Assembly (NCBI GenBank): GCA_951213105.1
Contig: OX578134.1
Span: 134,908,793 to 134,972,792, forward strand
DNA length: 64,000 bases
Reading direction: 5' to 3'
Source of the DNA: Amaurobius ferox
Lineage: Eukaryota; Arthropoda; Arachnida; Araneae; Amaurobiidae
Positions within the stretch are counted from its first letter, which is position 1. Every line of letters starts with the position of its first letter. Positions 24,217 to 36,269 of this stretch are shown in pieces. The notes beneath the pieces were generated by a model, which was not told where the DNA came from, made no database searches, and worked only from the letters and a program-made list of their open reading frames with translations. A program made the translations under genes and the position numbers.

Positions 24217-25500
24217 CAGAGGGTGTTCACTGTAACGATTTCGACTTTCTCCATTAATTAAATTTAAATGAAAAAAAACCTGATTGGCATCAAGTCGGAA
24301 TAGGGTTGAATTATCGTCTGCATCATTAAAAATATCCTTTTCTTTAAAATGTCGCTGGAAAATAAACAATGGATCGAAGGATATATTTTTGCTTTTAAGA
24401 AGAGAAATACTCTTGTTCGATTATTAAAAAAACATGTGAAAGGCATGGTTTTAATATTTCTACACGTAAAATAAGTAACATAATTAATAAAACAAGAAAG
24501 AAACGTCAAATTTACATTTGATAGGGAACAGGGTAAAAAATGCATACCCAACAAAGGTACGTACACCTCTTATCTAAAATCGCATATCATGTTTTAAAAG
24601 AAAATCCAACCCCCCAAAGAACTATCGCAAAATCTTTAAGCATCTCTATAAGAACTGTAAACAAAATTATAAAATCTGATTTAAAGCTATTCAAAACAAA
24701 AAAAAACATGATGTTCATCGCCTAAAGACAAAACATGCTTCTCAGTGTAAGACTATATGCAGATTGTTGAATGAAAATTATTTGGTAGGTGAAAAATGGA
24801 AATATGTAGTTATAATTTATGAGGCTTGGATAAATTTATTTATCTCATTGCAACAGAAAAAGATCGATTTACTACCGAAAAAGAGGAGAAAAAAACCTAA
24901 AATGTTGGTTCAGAGAAAACAAGGAAAGTTTTGCTAAAGGTTTTATGGTTATTACTGGATTCTCTTATAACGGAAAACTTAAAATAAGGAAAGTAGAAGA
25001 AATGTCAAAATTAACACGGATTACTATTAGACATATGTTTTAAGACCTATTTTCAAAAAAGACATTCCATCACTTTACCTAAACAATCTTCACTGTGTTA
25101 AGTTCCATCAGGATAAGGCTACCAGCCATATCTCTAAATCTACTGCTATATTTTTTGAAAAAATGAGAAATGAAACCGGAATTGAGGCTATTCCATTTAA
25201 ATGCATCCCATCCAAGTCCACTAACATGTCTGCTATGGATTATTGTGCATTTGAACTTTTAAAACAAGATCTTTATGAGCGGCATCCCAAGACATTGGAT
25301 GGACTCTGGAAGATTATGGTGGCGGAGTGAAAAGAAATCAATCTTGATATTTTAAGAAAAGCTCTTTTATCTTTGAAATCAAGATATAATATGATAGTTC
25401 AACAAAAGGGCTACAGATTGAACATATTAAAAAATAAAATTCTTATCTTTGCTTATATATATATTTTTCAAAATCGTTACAAAAATGTGTGAACCCTCTG
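24217..25500 (+). mobile_element. Tc1/mariner-type element (DD41D spacing), full length but inactive
   Basis: 1,284 bp between terminal inverted repeats CAGAGGGTGTTCAC and GTGAACCCTCTG, with an inner GTAACGATTT/AAATCGTTAC block shared by both ends. TA abuts both sides (24215-24216, 25501-25502). It encodes a degraded transposase on the plus strand. Size, TA target and protein motifs fit the IS630-Tc1-mariner superfamily. The 41-residue spacing between the second and third catalytic Asp would place it with the DD41D (rosa-like) lineages. Confidence 0.85.
24351..25440 (+). pseudogene. Tc1/mariner DD41D transposase pseudogene
   Basis: The likely start is the ATG at 24351 (MSLENKQWIEG). The helix-turn-helix part is at 24570-24690 in another frame (RTIAKSLSISIRTVNKIIK). 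The first catalytic region reads KWKYVVIIYEAW near 24800, where related proteins have an Asp before EAW, so the catalytic Asp is replaced by Tyr. The second Asp is present in FHQDKATSH (about 25110). The third is in MSAMDYCAF (about 25235), with 41 residues between. At least two frameshifts and one in-frame TGA (about 25328) break it. The protein would cut and paste the element at TA sites. This copy cannot encode an active enzyme. Confidence 0.8.
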
Positions 25501-25502
25501 TA

Positions 25503-26012
25503 ATAACAAAATCGCAAAATGCTATTAATTTATTTTCATTAAAATAAGTTATTATATATTATTTTATTTATAACCTTGTTAAAATATACAGCATAGAACT
25601 TTAAATTTACAAATTTTGGTTCCTCCTTTTATGTATCTCCCATTTATTTTATCACTCTTCGTCACTGTATAAAGATTAGATACGAGTATCAAGTTCCCAT
25701 GCATTTCAAAATGTGTCCAAACCACAACTTAAACCTCCGACTGCTTCTTCTCCTGACAACACCTCATCAAATGATCTATCTGGTCTTCTGAGAGAACATT
25801 GCAGGCTTCTCCTAATTTGAGATCAGTATTACATGTCTACCTCAACCAAATTCACTCTCGTTTTCTGTATACTTCTTGTCCATTTTTATTTTCAGATAAA
25901 GGTAGAATATAGCGTGATGGAGAAAGAAATCCGACTCCAATTTTAATGGATTCAACTGCTTTGAGCAATTTTAAACACAAATCAACCGTGTCTTTCGAAT
26001 ACGACCGAGTGA
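25503..26012. other. AT-rich spacer
   Basis: No gene or element recognised. Confidence 0.4.
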
Positions 26013-26270
26013 ATGCACACGCATACGCACACACACAAACATGTATACACACACACAAACGCAAATGCAAACACACATACTTATTCAGAAACACATATAC
26101 TTACAAACACATATACTAACTCACAAACACATACTTACTCACAAACACACATACTCATAAACAAGCACACAAACACACACACAAACACGAACATGTACAC
26201 ACACAAACACGAACATGTACACACACAAACACATACACAAGTACTCAAACATACACACACAGACACACCT
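26013..26270 (+). repeat. (CA)n-rich microsatellite with higher-order units
   Basis: Imperfect CACACACAAACAC, ACTCACAAACACAT and GAACATGTACACACACAAACAC units. The long open frames on both strands here (poly His-Thr and the complementary Val/Cys) are microsatellite artefacts. It is followed by 26281-26385, which resembles the distal end of family B (GTTCTAG ... TAATACTTTACCTATA). Confidence 0.85.
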
Positions 26271-26389
26271 AAATACTGAAATTTAAGATACTCTGGTTGC
26301 GTTCTAGCGCGCCGAAAGCATGTAAATTCATTAAAAAGTCGAACTTGAATGTTCGACCGTATTGTAATACTTTACCTATATCTATGTGT

Positions 26390-26844
26390 GGTAGCGAAAA
26401 CAAAATTGGTCATTTATATTTCTCAATATTAATTTGCAGACAAACTTAAGATCCCATGAATCCATATCTATTAAAATGTGAAACAGAAAAATCTATATTG
26501 TATCCTTCAGTATAAGAATAAGAGAAACACAATATATCCATTCTTATCGGCAACAGTAGCGACAGATATTCTAGATATTGAAGAATTGATTAGTTAACTT
26601 AATCTATCCTAACTTTGCCCCTGAAGTATTTTTAGCATATGTACTTGCATGTGCGTTTTTCTTATTGTTACTTAGTTTTCTGATTTAATGAATAAGATAA
26701 AAATTTCTAGATGACAATCTTCATTTTAATATGCACTTTCTTTAGCTAATTCCTTTATACTTTTAAAGTTTTATAAATTTATCCATGCACCAATTTTACT
26801 AGTTATTGAAATTATATCTTTGTACAATTTTAATTCGACCGCCA
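26390..26844. other. AT-rich spacer
   Basis: No gene or element recognised. Confidence 0.4.
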
Positions 26845-28000
26845 TTTTTAACGCTTTACAACATAGTTGAAAAGTGTTTATGGCTTTGTTCATTCTGTCT
26901 GTCTGTCTGTCTGTCTGTTCGCACAATAACTGCCGTAAAAATGACTATCAAAATGAAACTTTAATATGTTGTTGAGGCGGTCTGTGGGACATATGGAAAT
27001 GTAAATGAATAATATCACCCAATTAGTTTTGGGTTGAACCCGAGTTGAAAAAATGAAATACATTGAACCCTGTGAGACCTAATATTTCAAACATTTTTTA
27101 AGCTTATTTAAATTCACAAATTACTTCGAAAATTTTAGAAAATATTCAAATTATCCCATAAAATACATAAAAAAATTTCAGCAAACATGTTCTGTAGTTT
27201 TTTAAATAAAAATTAAAATAAAAATTGCACCAATATTATATAAAAAGATCACATATCTCACTTCAAAATGAAATATGGTATCCATCTTGTGTAAAAATCG
27301 TGATTTTTAAAGTTCTTTTTAATTTATATTTAGTCTTGCATCCGTCCTAAAACCGCTTTATTTTTTTCTTTGCATCTATACACTGCGCCAACGCAATTAC
27401 AATGTTTTGGAGTTTAAATGATCATCAAACTTTGGTCATTTCTACAAAGAAGCCTAACTTTCACGTATGGAGAATGTAAACACATCAAGCTGAAAAATGA
27501 TTTGTATAAGAATGTCTTTAACGCAAAATTATTTAGCTCTGGAGTCTGCAATATAGCTGATATGAATGAAACATTCATTGATTTTACATGAAGAAGCCAG
27601 CGATTCCATATTATTGCTTTTTTGATGAAGTTTTAAGCATGGAGTTAGAAAGTAATTTCACCTCCATGGTTTTAAGTTTTTAAGCAAAATAATTATTGTA
27701 GTATTGTGATAATTTTAAAAATATCGCCGCTGAATCAAGGGAATGAAAAAAAAGTTTATGAATGAAATATTCACTTCTTTTATATAGAGAGCCAGGCGAT
27801 TTATATTTCGATGACGTTATTTGAATAAAGTTCATTTGTTTTCGATATAAGTTTTCAAATATAATAAATTATTGTAGTATTGTGATAATTTTAAAATTAT
27901 CAGTGCTAAATGTATCGCAATTTAGAGATGTTTAAATAAAATTGCATTTCAGTTAGAAAGTGTTTCATAGTCAATGCTTTATGCATGATGGATCTTTTTT
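26845..28000 (+). repeat. Family A, copy 4
   Basis: Starts TTTTTAACGCTTTACAACATAG, has five TGTC units, and continues through the conserved GATCACATATCTCACTTCAAAATG region. It ends CATGATGGATCTTTTTTG. Short subtype with one main internal AAATATAATAAATTA unit plus a diverged one. Confidence 0.8.
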
Positions 28001-28429
28001 GATCTGTATGATGTAGAATCATTACTATAAACATAACATTCGATTTCAGCCAAATATGATACGTCGATTAAATATATTTTGCGGTAGTATTTTTTATTAC
28101 TGTCTATCTAATACACAAAATAGAAATTGTATATACACACTTCTATTTATATAGTGTTCCCTGAACCATACGATGGATTTTGTTGAAGTATTTCTATGAA
28201 ATGAGGTTGAGTCCAAGGAATATTTGAATGTAAGTTGGGGTGAAAATGCAGAAGAACAAAAATTTAAAACCTATTTCGATCTAAACAAGACCACTTCTAT
28301 CTCAAGAATGGATTAACATACGCATTTTACTGGACATGAAAACTGTTTGTGGTCATCAAAACCGGTTTATACTGGTTAGGCTTTTACTAACAAGGTATTT
28401 TATTTTCAAATTATTTGAAACAGCAGGAT
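28001..28429. other. AT-rich spacer
   Basis: No gene or element recognised. Confidence 0.4.
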
Positions 28430-29300
28430 GAGTGGATTACGAGATTACAAACGATCATTGATTTTGACAAATCTCGGTTCATAGCTAAACTATATACATT
28501 TTCGGATTTTTTCTCTGCATTCATATTTACACAATATAAAAATCCTGTCACCCAAATTTGATATAAAGGCCTTCAGTGTTTGTTTTAGATTACGCAGGGC
28601 CATTCATTTAATACACACACACACACACACACACACTCAAACTGATTTTGACAAACTCTCGTTTTATATCTAAAATATATGCACTTTTCGACAATTTTTC
28701 TGCTTTCACATCTAGATAATATACCCCGTATACCACCCAAAATTTGTTTAAAAACACATAAGCGGTTTTGAGATTTGGCAGGTCAACGATTTTGACAAAA
28801 TCCTGTATCTTATGATTTTTTTCTGCTTTCACATCTAAATAATACATAAAACTGCCCACCCATATTGGATACAAATCGCTTAAATGTTGTTTAATATTAC
28901 GAAGAGCCAACGCCTTGACACACACACATACAAACAAAGACACCCACACAGACATACACACATACCAACAAAATTCATTTCTGGTATCTAGGAACCATGC
29001 CGATGTATTTGGGGTGAAAATTCGACTTATGATAAAATTACGATCACAAAATTTCGATTAAAGTATAAGGATCGCAATCCACTACTAAAAGCATATCCAC
29101 CAAGAAAAGTGGTACAAGTGTGGAAAATTTTCTCACCATGCTTTCCTGTAGCTGAGCGTGAGCAAAGTAAGGCAATGATAACCGATATAATGTGTTTTAC
29201 GTGAAAATTCTATGTGTATGTATATGTGTTTACCCTGAAAATTCGAGTTATGATAAAATCACGATCACCAAAATTTTCTTCGACATCGATTGCAGTATTA
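28430..29300 (-). repeat. Interspersed repeat family G with internal tandem units
   Basis: Three imperfect units of about 130-190 bp share GATTTTGACAAA-TCTCG, TTTTTCTGCTTTCACATCTA, AATAATA and CCACCCA motifs (28455-28915). They are interleaved with (CA)n tracts at 28613-28636 and 28918-28965 and followed by GGTGAAAATTCGA-TTATGATAAAATYACGATCAC twice (29010 and 29235). The layout (tandem unit, CA tract, conserved end) resembles families B and C, but sequence similarity is weak. The 117-codon reverse frame here reflects the tandem units. Confidence 0.5.
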
Positions 29301-30011
29301 CAGAATTAATCGTCTGAAGTATATTTTGAGTAAGTCTGAGTAAAAATTTCCATTTTCTAAAGAATTCTTTTACTATATAACATCACAAACAGGATTAAAG
29401 AGAAAACTAAAATTTTAAACAAAATTAAATATTCCATTTCAAAACTCCCATATTATTTCTCTTTCTATACAGTTGTACCTTCATTAAAAATTTATTTTCA
29501 GGAAGGAAAGTCCAATCCATTTAACCTTAGTCCTATTTTCCAAAACGTTTTCAGATAATCTATAATACTGGAAAAGAAATTGCTGAAATAAAACACTCAA
29601 CGATTTTGCAGGGGCCATCGTATACGATGTATTCCTTTTATAGATAAGAGATTAAAAATTTACTAAAAAATAAAAAAAGAAAATTGAGAGTATTCTTTGG
29701 ACTTTCTGGTGTAAAATTTTTGTTTGTTTCAATCGTGCTTGCTCGTTTTTAAGTTCTACCAGCATAGTTTCATAAGCTTTTATACTTTGTACAAAAGGCA
29801 TCTTTGGAAAGTGCAAAAATAGAAATGGTTCGTACTGGGTATATTTTTGAGTCTGTTTTTGATGTGAACGATCTTACGGCGCGAGGTAGGGGCGGAAGAA
29901 ACCATAAAAGAAATGATACGTAGATGAAATTAAATTATGCATTGTAAGTATATACTTGCACTACCGAATATCCCTCTGAAATCCATAAAGTCTGGCTCTT
30001 CCCAAACTATC
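29301..30011. other. AT-rich intergenic sequence
   Basis: No gene or element recognised. Confidence 0.4.
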
Positions 30012-30212
30012 GTACGCGGAGTACATGTACATTAAATCTGTGGGTCCAAACGTCCTTCCGAGAGGTTGGTGGCGAGGGGAGAAGAGTGCGGTCCCTGGGA
30101 ATGTTACCCCAACTGAGTTCGGGTCTAAATTGTGTGGCACTGTCCCTGCAATATTGAAAGCATCATTTGGGCAGGTTCTGCAAATAGGTTGGACGATCTG
30201 GGTCGAAAGATG
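30012..30212 (+). mobile_element. Diverged SINE-1 copy lacking the tRNA head
   Basis: Aligns with the SINE-1 body: ACGCGGAGTACATG, TGTGGGTCCAAACGTCCTTC, CGAGAGGTTGGTGGCGAGGGG, GGTCCCTGGGAATG, GGGTCTAAATTGTGTGGCAC and GGTTGGACGATCTGGGTC. About 75% identical by eye to the intact copy at 50755-51042. No A or B box is left. The two opposing 80-codon frames across it are not genes. Confidence 0.75.
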
Positions 30213-30439
30213 CAATTTTTCTTCTGATTATATATACCCTTTAAATTGGATTATAAAACAATTCTGGTAACTTTTTTTTATTTTAGATCTGCAACATGTA
30301 AGCATAAGCATCTGCGATATACACTAGCATGCCCTTATCATTTGCGCCGAAAAGACGCTCGCCCAGTGGAACGACTGTAAAAGTTACATCCGAACGATTG
30401 ATCGTCAATAACTTCGTTTGTACTCCGATTTGGACGAAA

Positions 30440-30527
30440 TAAAACTGCCTTCTTTTCATTGATCGAAACTGTAGAATTTGTAGAGATAAGAATTACTGAA
30501 TAGCAAATAAATGGCCTTCTATTCATT
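30440..30527 (+). repeat. Left part of a 70-bp tandem array, split by a LINE insertion
   Basis: One unit (ATCGAAACTGTAGAATTTGTAGAG ... AATAGCAAATAAATGGCC-TTCTATTCATTTA) matches the units at 31079-31412. The array breaks exactly where the LINE 3' tail begins. Confidence 0.7.
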
Positions 30528-31078
30528 TATTTTATTTTATTTTATTTTATATTATTTTATTCAATTTACGTGGCAGCTACAGATGAAATCCAGTTACAGT
30601 AGCCACACAAGAAATTAAGAAGCACAGAACATAGGATACAAGAATACTAAGTAGTAAACATGTCAAACGCATTGAAACAGGCTCTTTTAAAACAGGCAGG
30701 AGTCAAGTTGAATATATCAATATCAGCCAATAGGTATTATATAGATCAACAAATTTATAGATAGAATAGCATTTAATGTAGTTGTGTTTAACAGCAGTAT
30801 TGTGACAAAGAGTTTTTTTCCTGGTATTATTGACAGGTATGTGAAATTCCAGGCAAGAAAGTAAAATAGGGCAATCAATAGTATTATTCAAAACCTTATA
30901 ATAAAACAAGAGGCGGGACCAGCTTCTTCTTTTTTTAAGAGACATTAAACTATATTTCTGTCTGAGTTCCCTTGTATGCATATCATAAGGATAATAGCCA
31001 GTCAATCTGTAATCAATAGTACGTAATAGTTTATTTTGCATGATTTCTATCCGTTGAGAATGCAGATTGTAAACAGGG
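30528..31078 (-). mobile_element. 5'-truncated non-LTR retrotransposon (LINE), 3' end only
   Basis: On the minus strand a C-terminal reverse-transcriptase tail is followed by a short 3' UTR (GGCTACTGTAACTGGATTTC) and an A-rich (TAAAA)n tail (plus-strand TTTTATTTTATTTTATTTTA, 30528-30555). The coding part has the order VYNLHSQRIEIMQNKLLRTI, LRQKYSLMSLKKRRSW, LFYYKVLNNTIDCPILLSCL, FHIPVNNTRK and IYKFVDLYN. This is typical of the end of CR1/jockey-like LINE ORF2 proteins. It was inserted into the 70-bp tandem array; the 5' boundary adjoins the array at about 31075. Confidence 0.75.
30703..31076 (-). pseudogene. LINE ORF2 C-terminal fragment (jockey/CR1-like)
   Basis: Open for about 125 codons inside the LINE fragment before running upstream into the tandem array. 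It lacks the endonuclease and the catalytic RT motifs and keeps only the part after the thumb, where LINE proteins have QNKLLRTI, SLKKRRS, YKVLNNTIDCP and a final short segment. The frame continues past the LINE boundary into the 70-bp array, so the reported 153-codon frame is chimeric. Not functional. Confidence 0.75.
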
Positions 31079-31412
31079 ATCGAAACTGTAGAATTTGTAG
31101 AGCTAAAAATTACTAAAAAATAGCAAATAAACTGTATTCTATTCATTGATTGAAACTGTAGCATTTGTAGAGCTAAAAGTTACTAAAAAATAGCAAATAA
31201 ACTGTATTCTATTCATTGATTGAAACTGTAGCATTTGTAGAGCTAAAAGTTACTAAAAAATAGCAAATAAACTGCCTTCTATATTCATTTATCGGAACTA
31301 TAGAATTTGTAGAGCAAAAAGTTACTGAAAAATAGCAAATGAACTGCCTTCTATTCATTTATCGAAACTGTATAACTTGTAGAGCTAAAAATTACTGAAA
31401 AATAGCAAATGA
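31079..31412 (+). repeat. Tandem array, about 70-bp unit, five copies
   Basis: GAAACTGTA starts recur at 31082, 31152, 31222, 31294 (variant GGAACTATA) and 31363, giving periods of 69-72 bp. Each unit has AATTTGTAGAGCTAAAA, TTACTRAAAAATAGCAAAT and CTGYMTTCTATTCATT. Units 2 and 3 are nearly identical, which suggests recent duplication. Confidence 0.85.
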
Positions 31413-32254
31413 AAATGGAAGGAAATCTTTTCCATGCTATGGAATGAAATATGGCTAAATGGAATGAAATCCAGCATGGAATATTGACTTTTGAGAAAAT
31501 CGAGTGGAACCATTTATACCAGATATATTTAACATTTACACTTTGCATGAACCATCATTAAAAATTTATGACAGAATATGACAGAAAAAAACTTACGAAT
31601 AATTATTTTATCACCATGGAGTTTGAAATTCGATCCATTATCTAATATGTATGTTAATGATATATATTCCTGCAATTAAACCAGAATACTTCGAGAAAAT
31701 ATTTGCGTGTCAAATTAATCTTATATCGAACATCCTATTCGTGATGCCAGAATTCTTCCCTGGAAGCGGAAGAAATTCCAAATATGTCAAGAAGGCATTG
31801 CGTGTGGTTACATATTGACTTGGCAAATTTCATTCTGTACGGAAATTCTTCTGAATACTGGAAAAGTGCACGGAAAACTTTTATACTTTAACGGTTTTCT
31901 GACACGTTTGTCATCTCATTTTGTTTTGACTTTTTGATTTCCCGGAATAAATAGTAAAGGCTTTCTTTGAATTCAGAATTCTCTAAAAATTCTCTAGTGC
32001 TACGTGCTGTTGAACACTAAATGAGATTTTAAAAATCAGGGTTATACTGATGTTATTTATATATTATTAGACTTTTAGTCACGTATTATCTGCTCAGGAG
32101 AGATAAAAAAATAGAGCGAATTTTATCTTTCATTTAGAAAAATAACTTTTGTGGAAAAGGAAAAAATTCGATGAAAAATGGGAGAAATCTGTTTCCTCAA
32201 ACCTTCCCTGTAAGCACGTGTTTATTTATATGGAGGATTACAAAACAAATTATA
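31413..32254. other. AT-rich intergenic sequence
   Basis: No gene or element recognised. Confidence 0.4.
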
Positions 32255-32520
32255 TTTATACTAGAAAATGTACCCGTTGTTGCTCGTAATTTAAAATGCA
32301 AACCTGTTATTAAAATCACGCCGGAACTTTCAGAGAATTCTCAGGATCCGAAAAACGCTTTAACAATACTCCCGATTATAGCAAGAACCACAGGTACAAC
32401 AAAAAAAAAGAGCTGCGCCAGTGGTGTTAAGGTGGAAACTTTGCGAGAACACTTCGGAGTTTTGCGAGATTACGTTTTCAATACACGAAAATTAAATATA
32501 TATTTTTTTTAATTCACAAA
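32255..32520 (+). repeat. Interspersed repeat family F, copy 1
   Basis: The head ACTAGAAAATGTACCCGTTGTTGCTCGTAATTTAAA parallels the start of the element at 39535 (AAGAAAATGCGCCCCGCGTTACACGGGATTTAAA). Such ACTAG...CCCG-headed repeats are common in arthropods and are often relics of RTE-like or SINE elements; that classification is a guess. The 113-codon frame across it has no domain. Confidence 0.4.
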
Positions 32521-33749
<1,229 letters not shown>

Positions 33750-34160
33750 AACATTAAAATATGCCCCCAAATAAACCATTTTCCATTCTGCATTTTCAAA
33801 TATGTACGGCAATTTCCAGGAAGCAAATAATACTCAAAAAACAAATGTTTAGTGCCTAAATGCATACCCATATTGTTGTTACTCAACGGTCTCTATCAGT
33901 TTACCATTTCTTTGAAAGAAAATGAAATGTTCGATTCGGAAAACACAGATCCTGTTCTATAAATTCTTTTTCCATAAAATGTTCCATTTTATTCAACAGA
34001 AACAGCTCATTTAATAAGGCCGATATTGGATGGAAAAAATATTCGATGTAAAATCTAGGACTTTGAGGATTCTTTTGGTGTCTAATAACTTCAAAAAGAA
34101 AAAAATCTTTGGAAATTTTCTTTAGTATCAATATAGTCACATAAAAGTTGTTACTTTTCA
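33750..34160. repeat. Interspersed repeat family D, copy 1
   Basis: Shares motif order with 43260-43560: AAATGTTTAGTGCCTAAATGCATACCC, ATTGTTGTTACTCAACGGT, AGAAAATGAAATGTTCGATTCGG, AAAATGTTCCATTTTATTC and TATTCGATGTAAAATCTAGGACT. A third shorter match (AAATGTTCTACGCCTAAATACATGCCCAT) is at 40775-40830. No coding sequence. Confidence 0.55.
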
Positions 34161-34513
34161 AGAATTCGAATTTTAATAGTAGTTACAGAAAGAATTTTTG
34201 ATGTGAAATATTTTTACTCAGTTTAAGAATTTCAATGTGACGGAAACACGTTGTCGTGGACCATGAGTGTCAAGAAAACCGTTGCAGAGATCAAGTAGAA
34301 TTTATGGTCTCCACAGACCATACAGGCAGTCAATCTGTTCATTTCCATATTGAGAAAGGTGTAAATTTTGTGGATAATTGGGCAATCATGAAAAAAAATG
34401 AATTTTTTTCCCTTTAACCTCTTGTGATTGTCATGGTCCATTTACATGTAAGAATCTGTATTGGAAATGCAGGTGACTTTAAAGGCCTTAAAATTATATG
34501 AATGCCTTATAAT
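34161..34513. other. AT-rich spacer
   Basis: No gene or element recognised. Confidence 0.4.
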
Positions 34514-34551
34514 CAGTGTATTGTGAATACGTCAATATTCACAATACACTG
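34514..34551. repeat. Perfect 16-bp inverted repeat with 6-nt loop
   Basis: CAGTGTATTGTGAATA (34514-34529) pairs perfectly with TATTCACAATACACTG (34536-34551) around CGTCAA. Not part of any family seen elsewhere in the window. Confidence 0.85.
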
Positions 34552-34722
34552 TGCACGATTTTGATGTTTGTGTAAAACTTGAGAATTTTAATTTCTGTTT
34601 TATATGTCTGGCTAATGTTTTGTGAAAAGATATCAAGAAAGTTACTGCCTATGGTGTTCTAGTTCATGTTTATTGTTGCTTTTGATAAAGTTGTATTTAT
34701 CCAGATCTTCACGCTCTTTTTT
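34552..34722. other. AT-rich spacer
   Basis: No gene or element recognised. Confidence 0.4.
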
Positions 34723-34750
34723 ACTTTCCCTGCAATACATGCTAATATAC
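34723..34750 (-). repeat. Family B 3'-end fragment interrupted by a Tc1/mariner end
   Basis: TTACTTTCCCTGCAATACATG is the family B terminal hairpin strand in reverse orientation. It stops where the CAGGGTGTCCC terminus begins, at a TA within the hairpin loop sequence. Confidence 0.65.
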
Positions 34751-34751
34751 A

Positions 34752-35095
34752 GGGTGTCCCAAAAAGATTGCAACGCGCTTTATTTCTTTACCTGTTGGAG
34801 ATAAGTGGGCAATGTAAATTGCAAAAATCTTGAAAATAAAGTAAGAAATACGACTACGTTAATGAAATATTCCTCCCATTCATTTTCAAAACGTTACATT
34901 TTTAAAATTTTTATACGACCCCCTTAGACAAATTGGGTCAATCAGAAAATTTTTATTTTTAATGCAACAAGATCATTAAAAAAAACCGCATATCTGTATC
35001 TTTAAAATCAACTGAATTATGATAAAGGAAAAAATCTGACTTATGCCACTTTTCCGCACCATGTGAAAGGCTGTTTCATCAGTGAAAATAGGGAT
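34752..35095 (-). mobile_element. Tc1/mariner-like element, 3' terminal remnant
   Basis: Starts at a TA with the terminus CAGGGTGTCCCAAAAAG, typical of many arthropod Tc1/mariner-type elements. On the minus strand the inner end (about 35040-35095) reads KIPIFTDETAFHMVRKSG, which resembles the FSDEATFHL-type first catalytic region of mariner-type transposases, followed directly by the 3' terminal region. The C-terminal half of the transposase and the other terminus are missing. A 60-bp stretch at 34966-35028 recurs inverted at 35358-35420. Confidence 0.65.
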
Positions 35096-35424
35096 CTTAA
35101 ACATATTGACGATGGAAATTGTTTAGATCAAAAATACGTTAATATATGTCAAAATTTTATATATGTCAAAATTTATCACAAATGCATCTAAATAATGCAT
35201 TCCACAGACAAAGACCATATAAAGCAGTGGTACTCAATACGCGGTTAGGTATCCTATGTATAATCATCCGGTTTTATCTTTTTTGTGATATGTCACAAAT
35301 TTACATTTCTAATTTGATATATGGTCCCATTCACAATGTTCAATTTCCTATTAAATATAATTCGCTCAATTTTAAAGATACAGATATGCTGCTTTATTTT
35401 AATGATCGTGTTGCATTAAAAAAA
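35096..35424. other. Spacer with inverted copy of the mariner-like 3' region
   Basis: 35358-35420 (TTTTAAAGATACAGATATG ... ATGATCGTGTTGCATTAAAA) is an inverted, about 85% identical copy of 34966-35028. The rest is AT-rich and unassigned. The 99-codon frame covering this interval has no recognised domain. Confidence 0.6.
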
Positions 35425-36120
35425 TCTGATGTGGGCAACACATGACTTTCCTTATATAATACAATGAATTTACTAGTTTTACAGTCAAAAAATAATGTAT
35501 AAGATCGACGATAATGAATTATTTTTATAGTTGAATTGTACATTTGGCGATTTTCCGGATAACAACATGTAAAACTATTTCAAATTACTCAATTACCATA
35601 CACTTCGCGCAACTCTAAATAAACGGTCATCAATATTGATAGCATCCTCAATAAGCGATATAGTCCATATATGAAAATACCTTAATAATTACGTCATCAA
35701 TTAAGCCTAATTTTCATTAATTTAACGTCATTTTTGCAATTTTGACGATATTTTTGTTAATCTGGGTAGAGCCATCGCCAAGTTGGAAATACGTTGCTAC
35801 ATTATTCGCTGAGTTTGCCAAATGCATCACCAAGTGTTACAGACGAACGGAAAGAAGAGTATTTCTTATATACTAGAAGGTATGCCCGTCATATGAAATC
35901 AGAATTTGGGAGACATTACTTCCCTTTTGGCGTCATTTTTATCAATTTGGCGACATTTTTGTCATTTTAGTAACATTTCAAATAGTCGCCAAGTTGGCGC
36001 CATCCCGCTAAATTTCTTGCCAAACGTTACGGACGGACGAAGAAATGTGTTATTTTTATAGTGTGCGCTTATGGTCGTTCCAAGATATTGAACTTTCATC
36101 ATCTAGACGTCATTTTCATT
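35425..36120 (+). repeat. Family C, copy 4 (forward, 3'-truncated)
   Basis: Head TCTGATGTGGGCAACACATGACTTTCCTTATATAATAC, then AATGAATTTACTAG and several GGCGACATTTTTGTCATTTTAG-type short repeats (35690-36010). The distal (TG)n and hairpin end are missing. 36140-36265 is a reverse fragment of family B, so the copy was broken by rearrangement. Confidence 0.7.
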
Positions 36121-36139
36121 GACGTATTCTCAAATGTAT

Positions 36140-36265
36140 GAGTTAAATGCTTATTTTATACGTAATTTTTGACGAAGAAAGGAGCATAACAAATTCCATT
36201 ACTCTAAGACTAACCGTGCTCGAGATATTTGAGATTTTTCGCATTTCTGTTACGCCAGATTTGAA
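36140..36265 (-). repeat. Family B interior fragment (reverse)
   Basis: TTTTATACGTAATTTTTGACGAAG, CATTACTCTAAGACTAACCGT and CTCGAGATATTTGAGATTTTTCGC are the complement of the family B block just downstream of its head. Confidence 0.65.
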
Positions 36266-36269
36266 AAAA

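Noticed and set aside
26013..26279. His/Thr-rich 88-codon frame
   Set aside because: Translation of a (CA)n-type microsatellite.
28608..28961. 117-codon reverse frame with repeated YYLDVKAEK motif
   Set aside because: The motif repeats because the DNA is made of tandem family G units bounded by CA tracts; no domain is seen.
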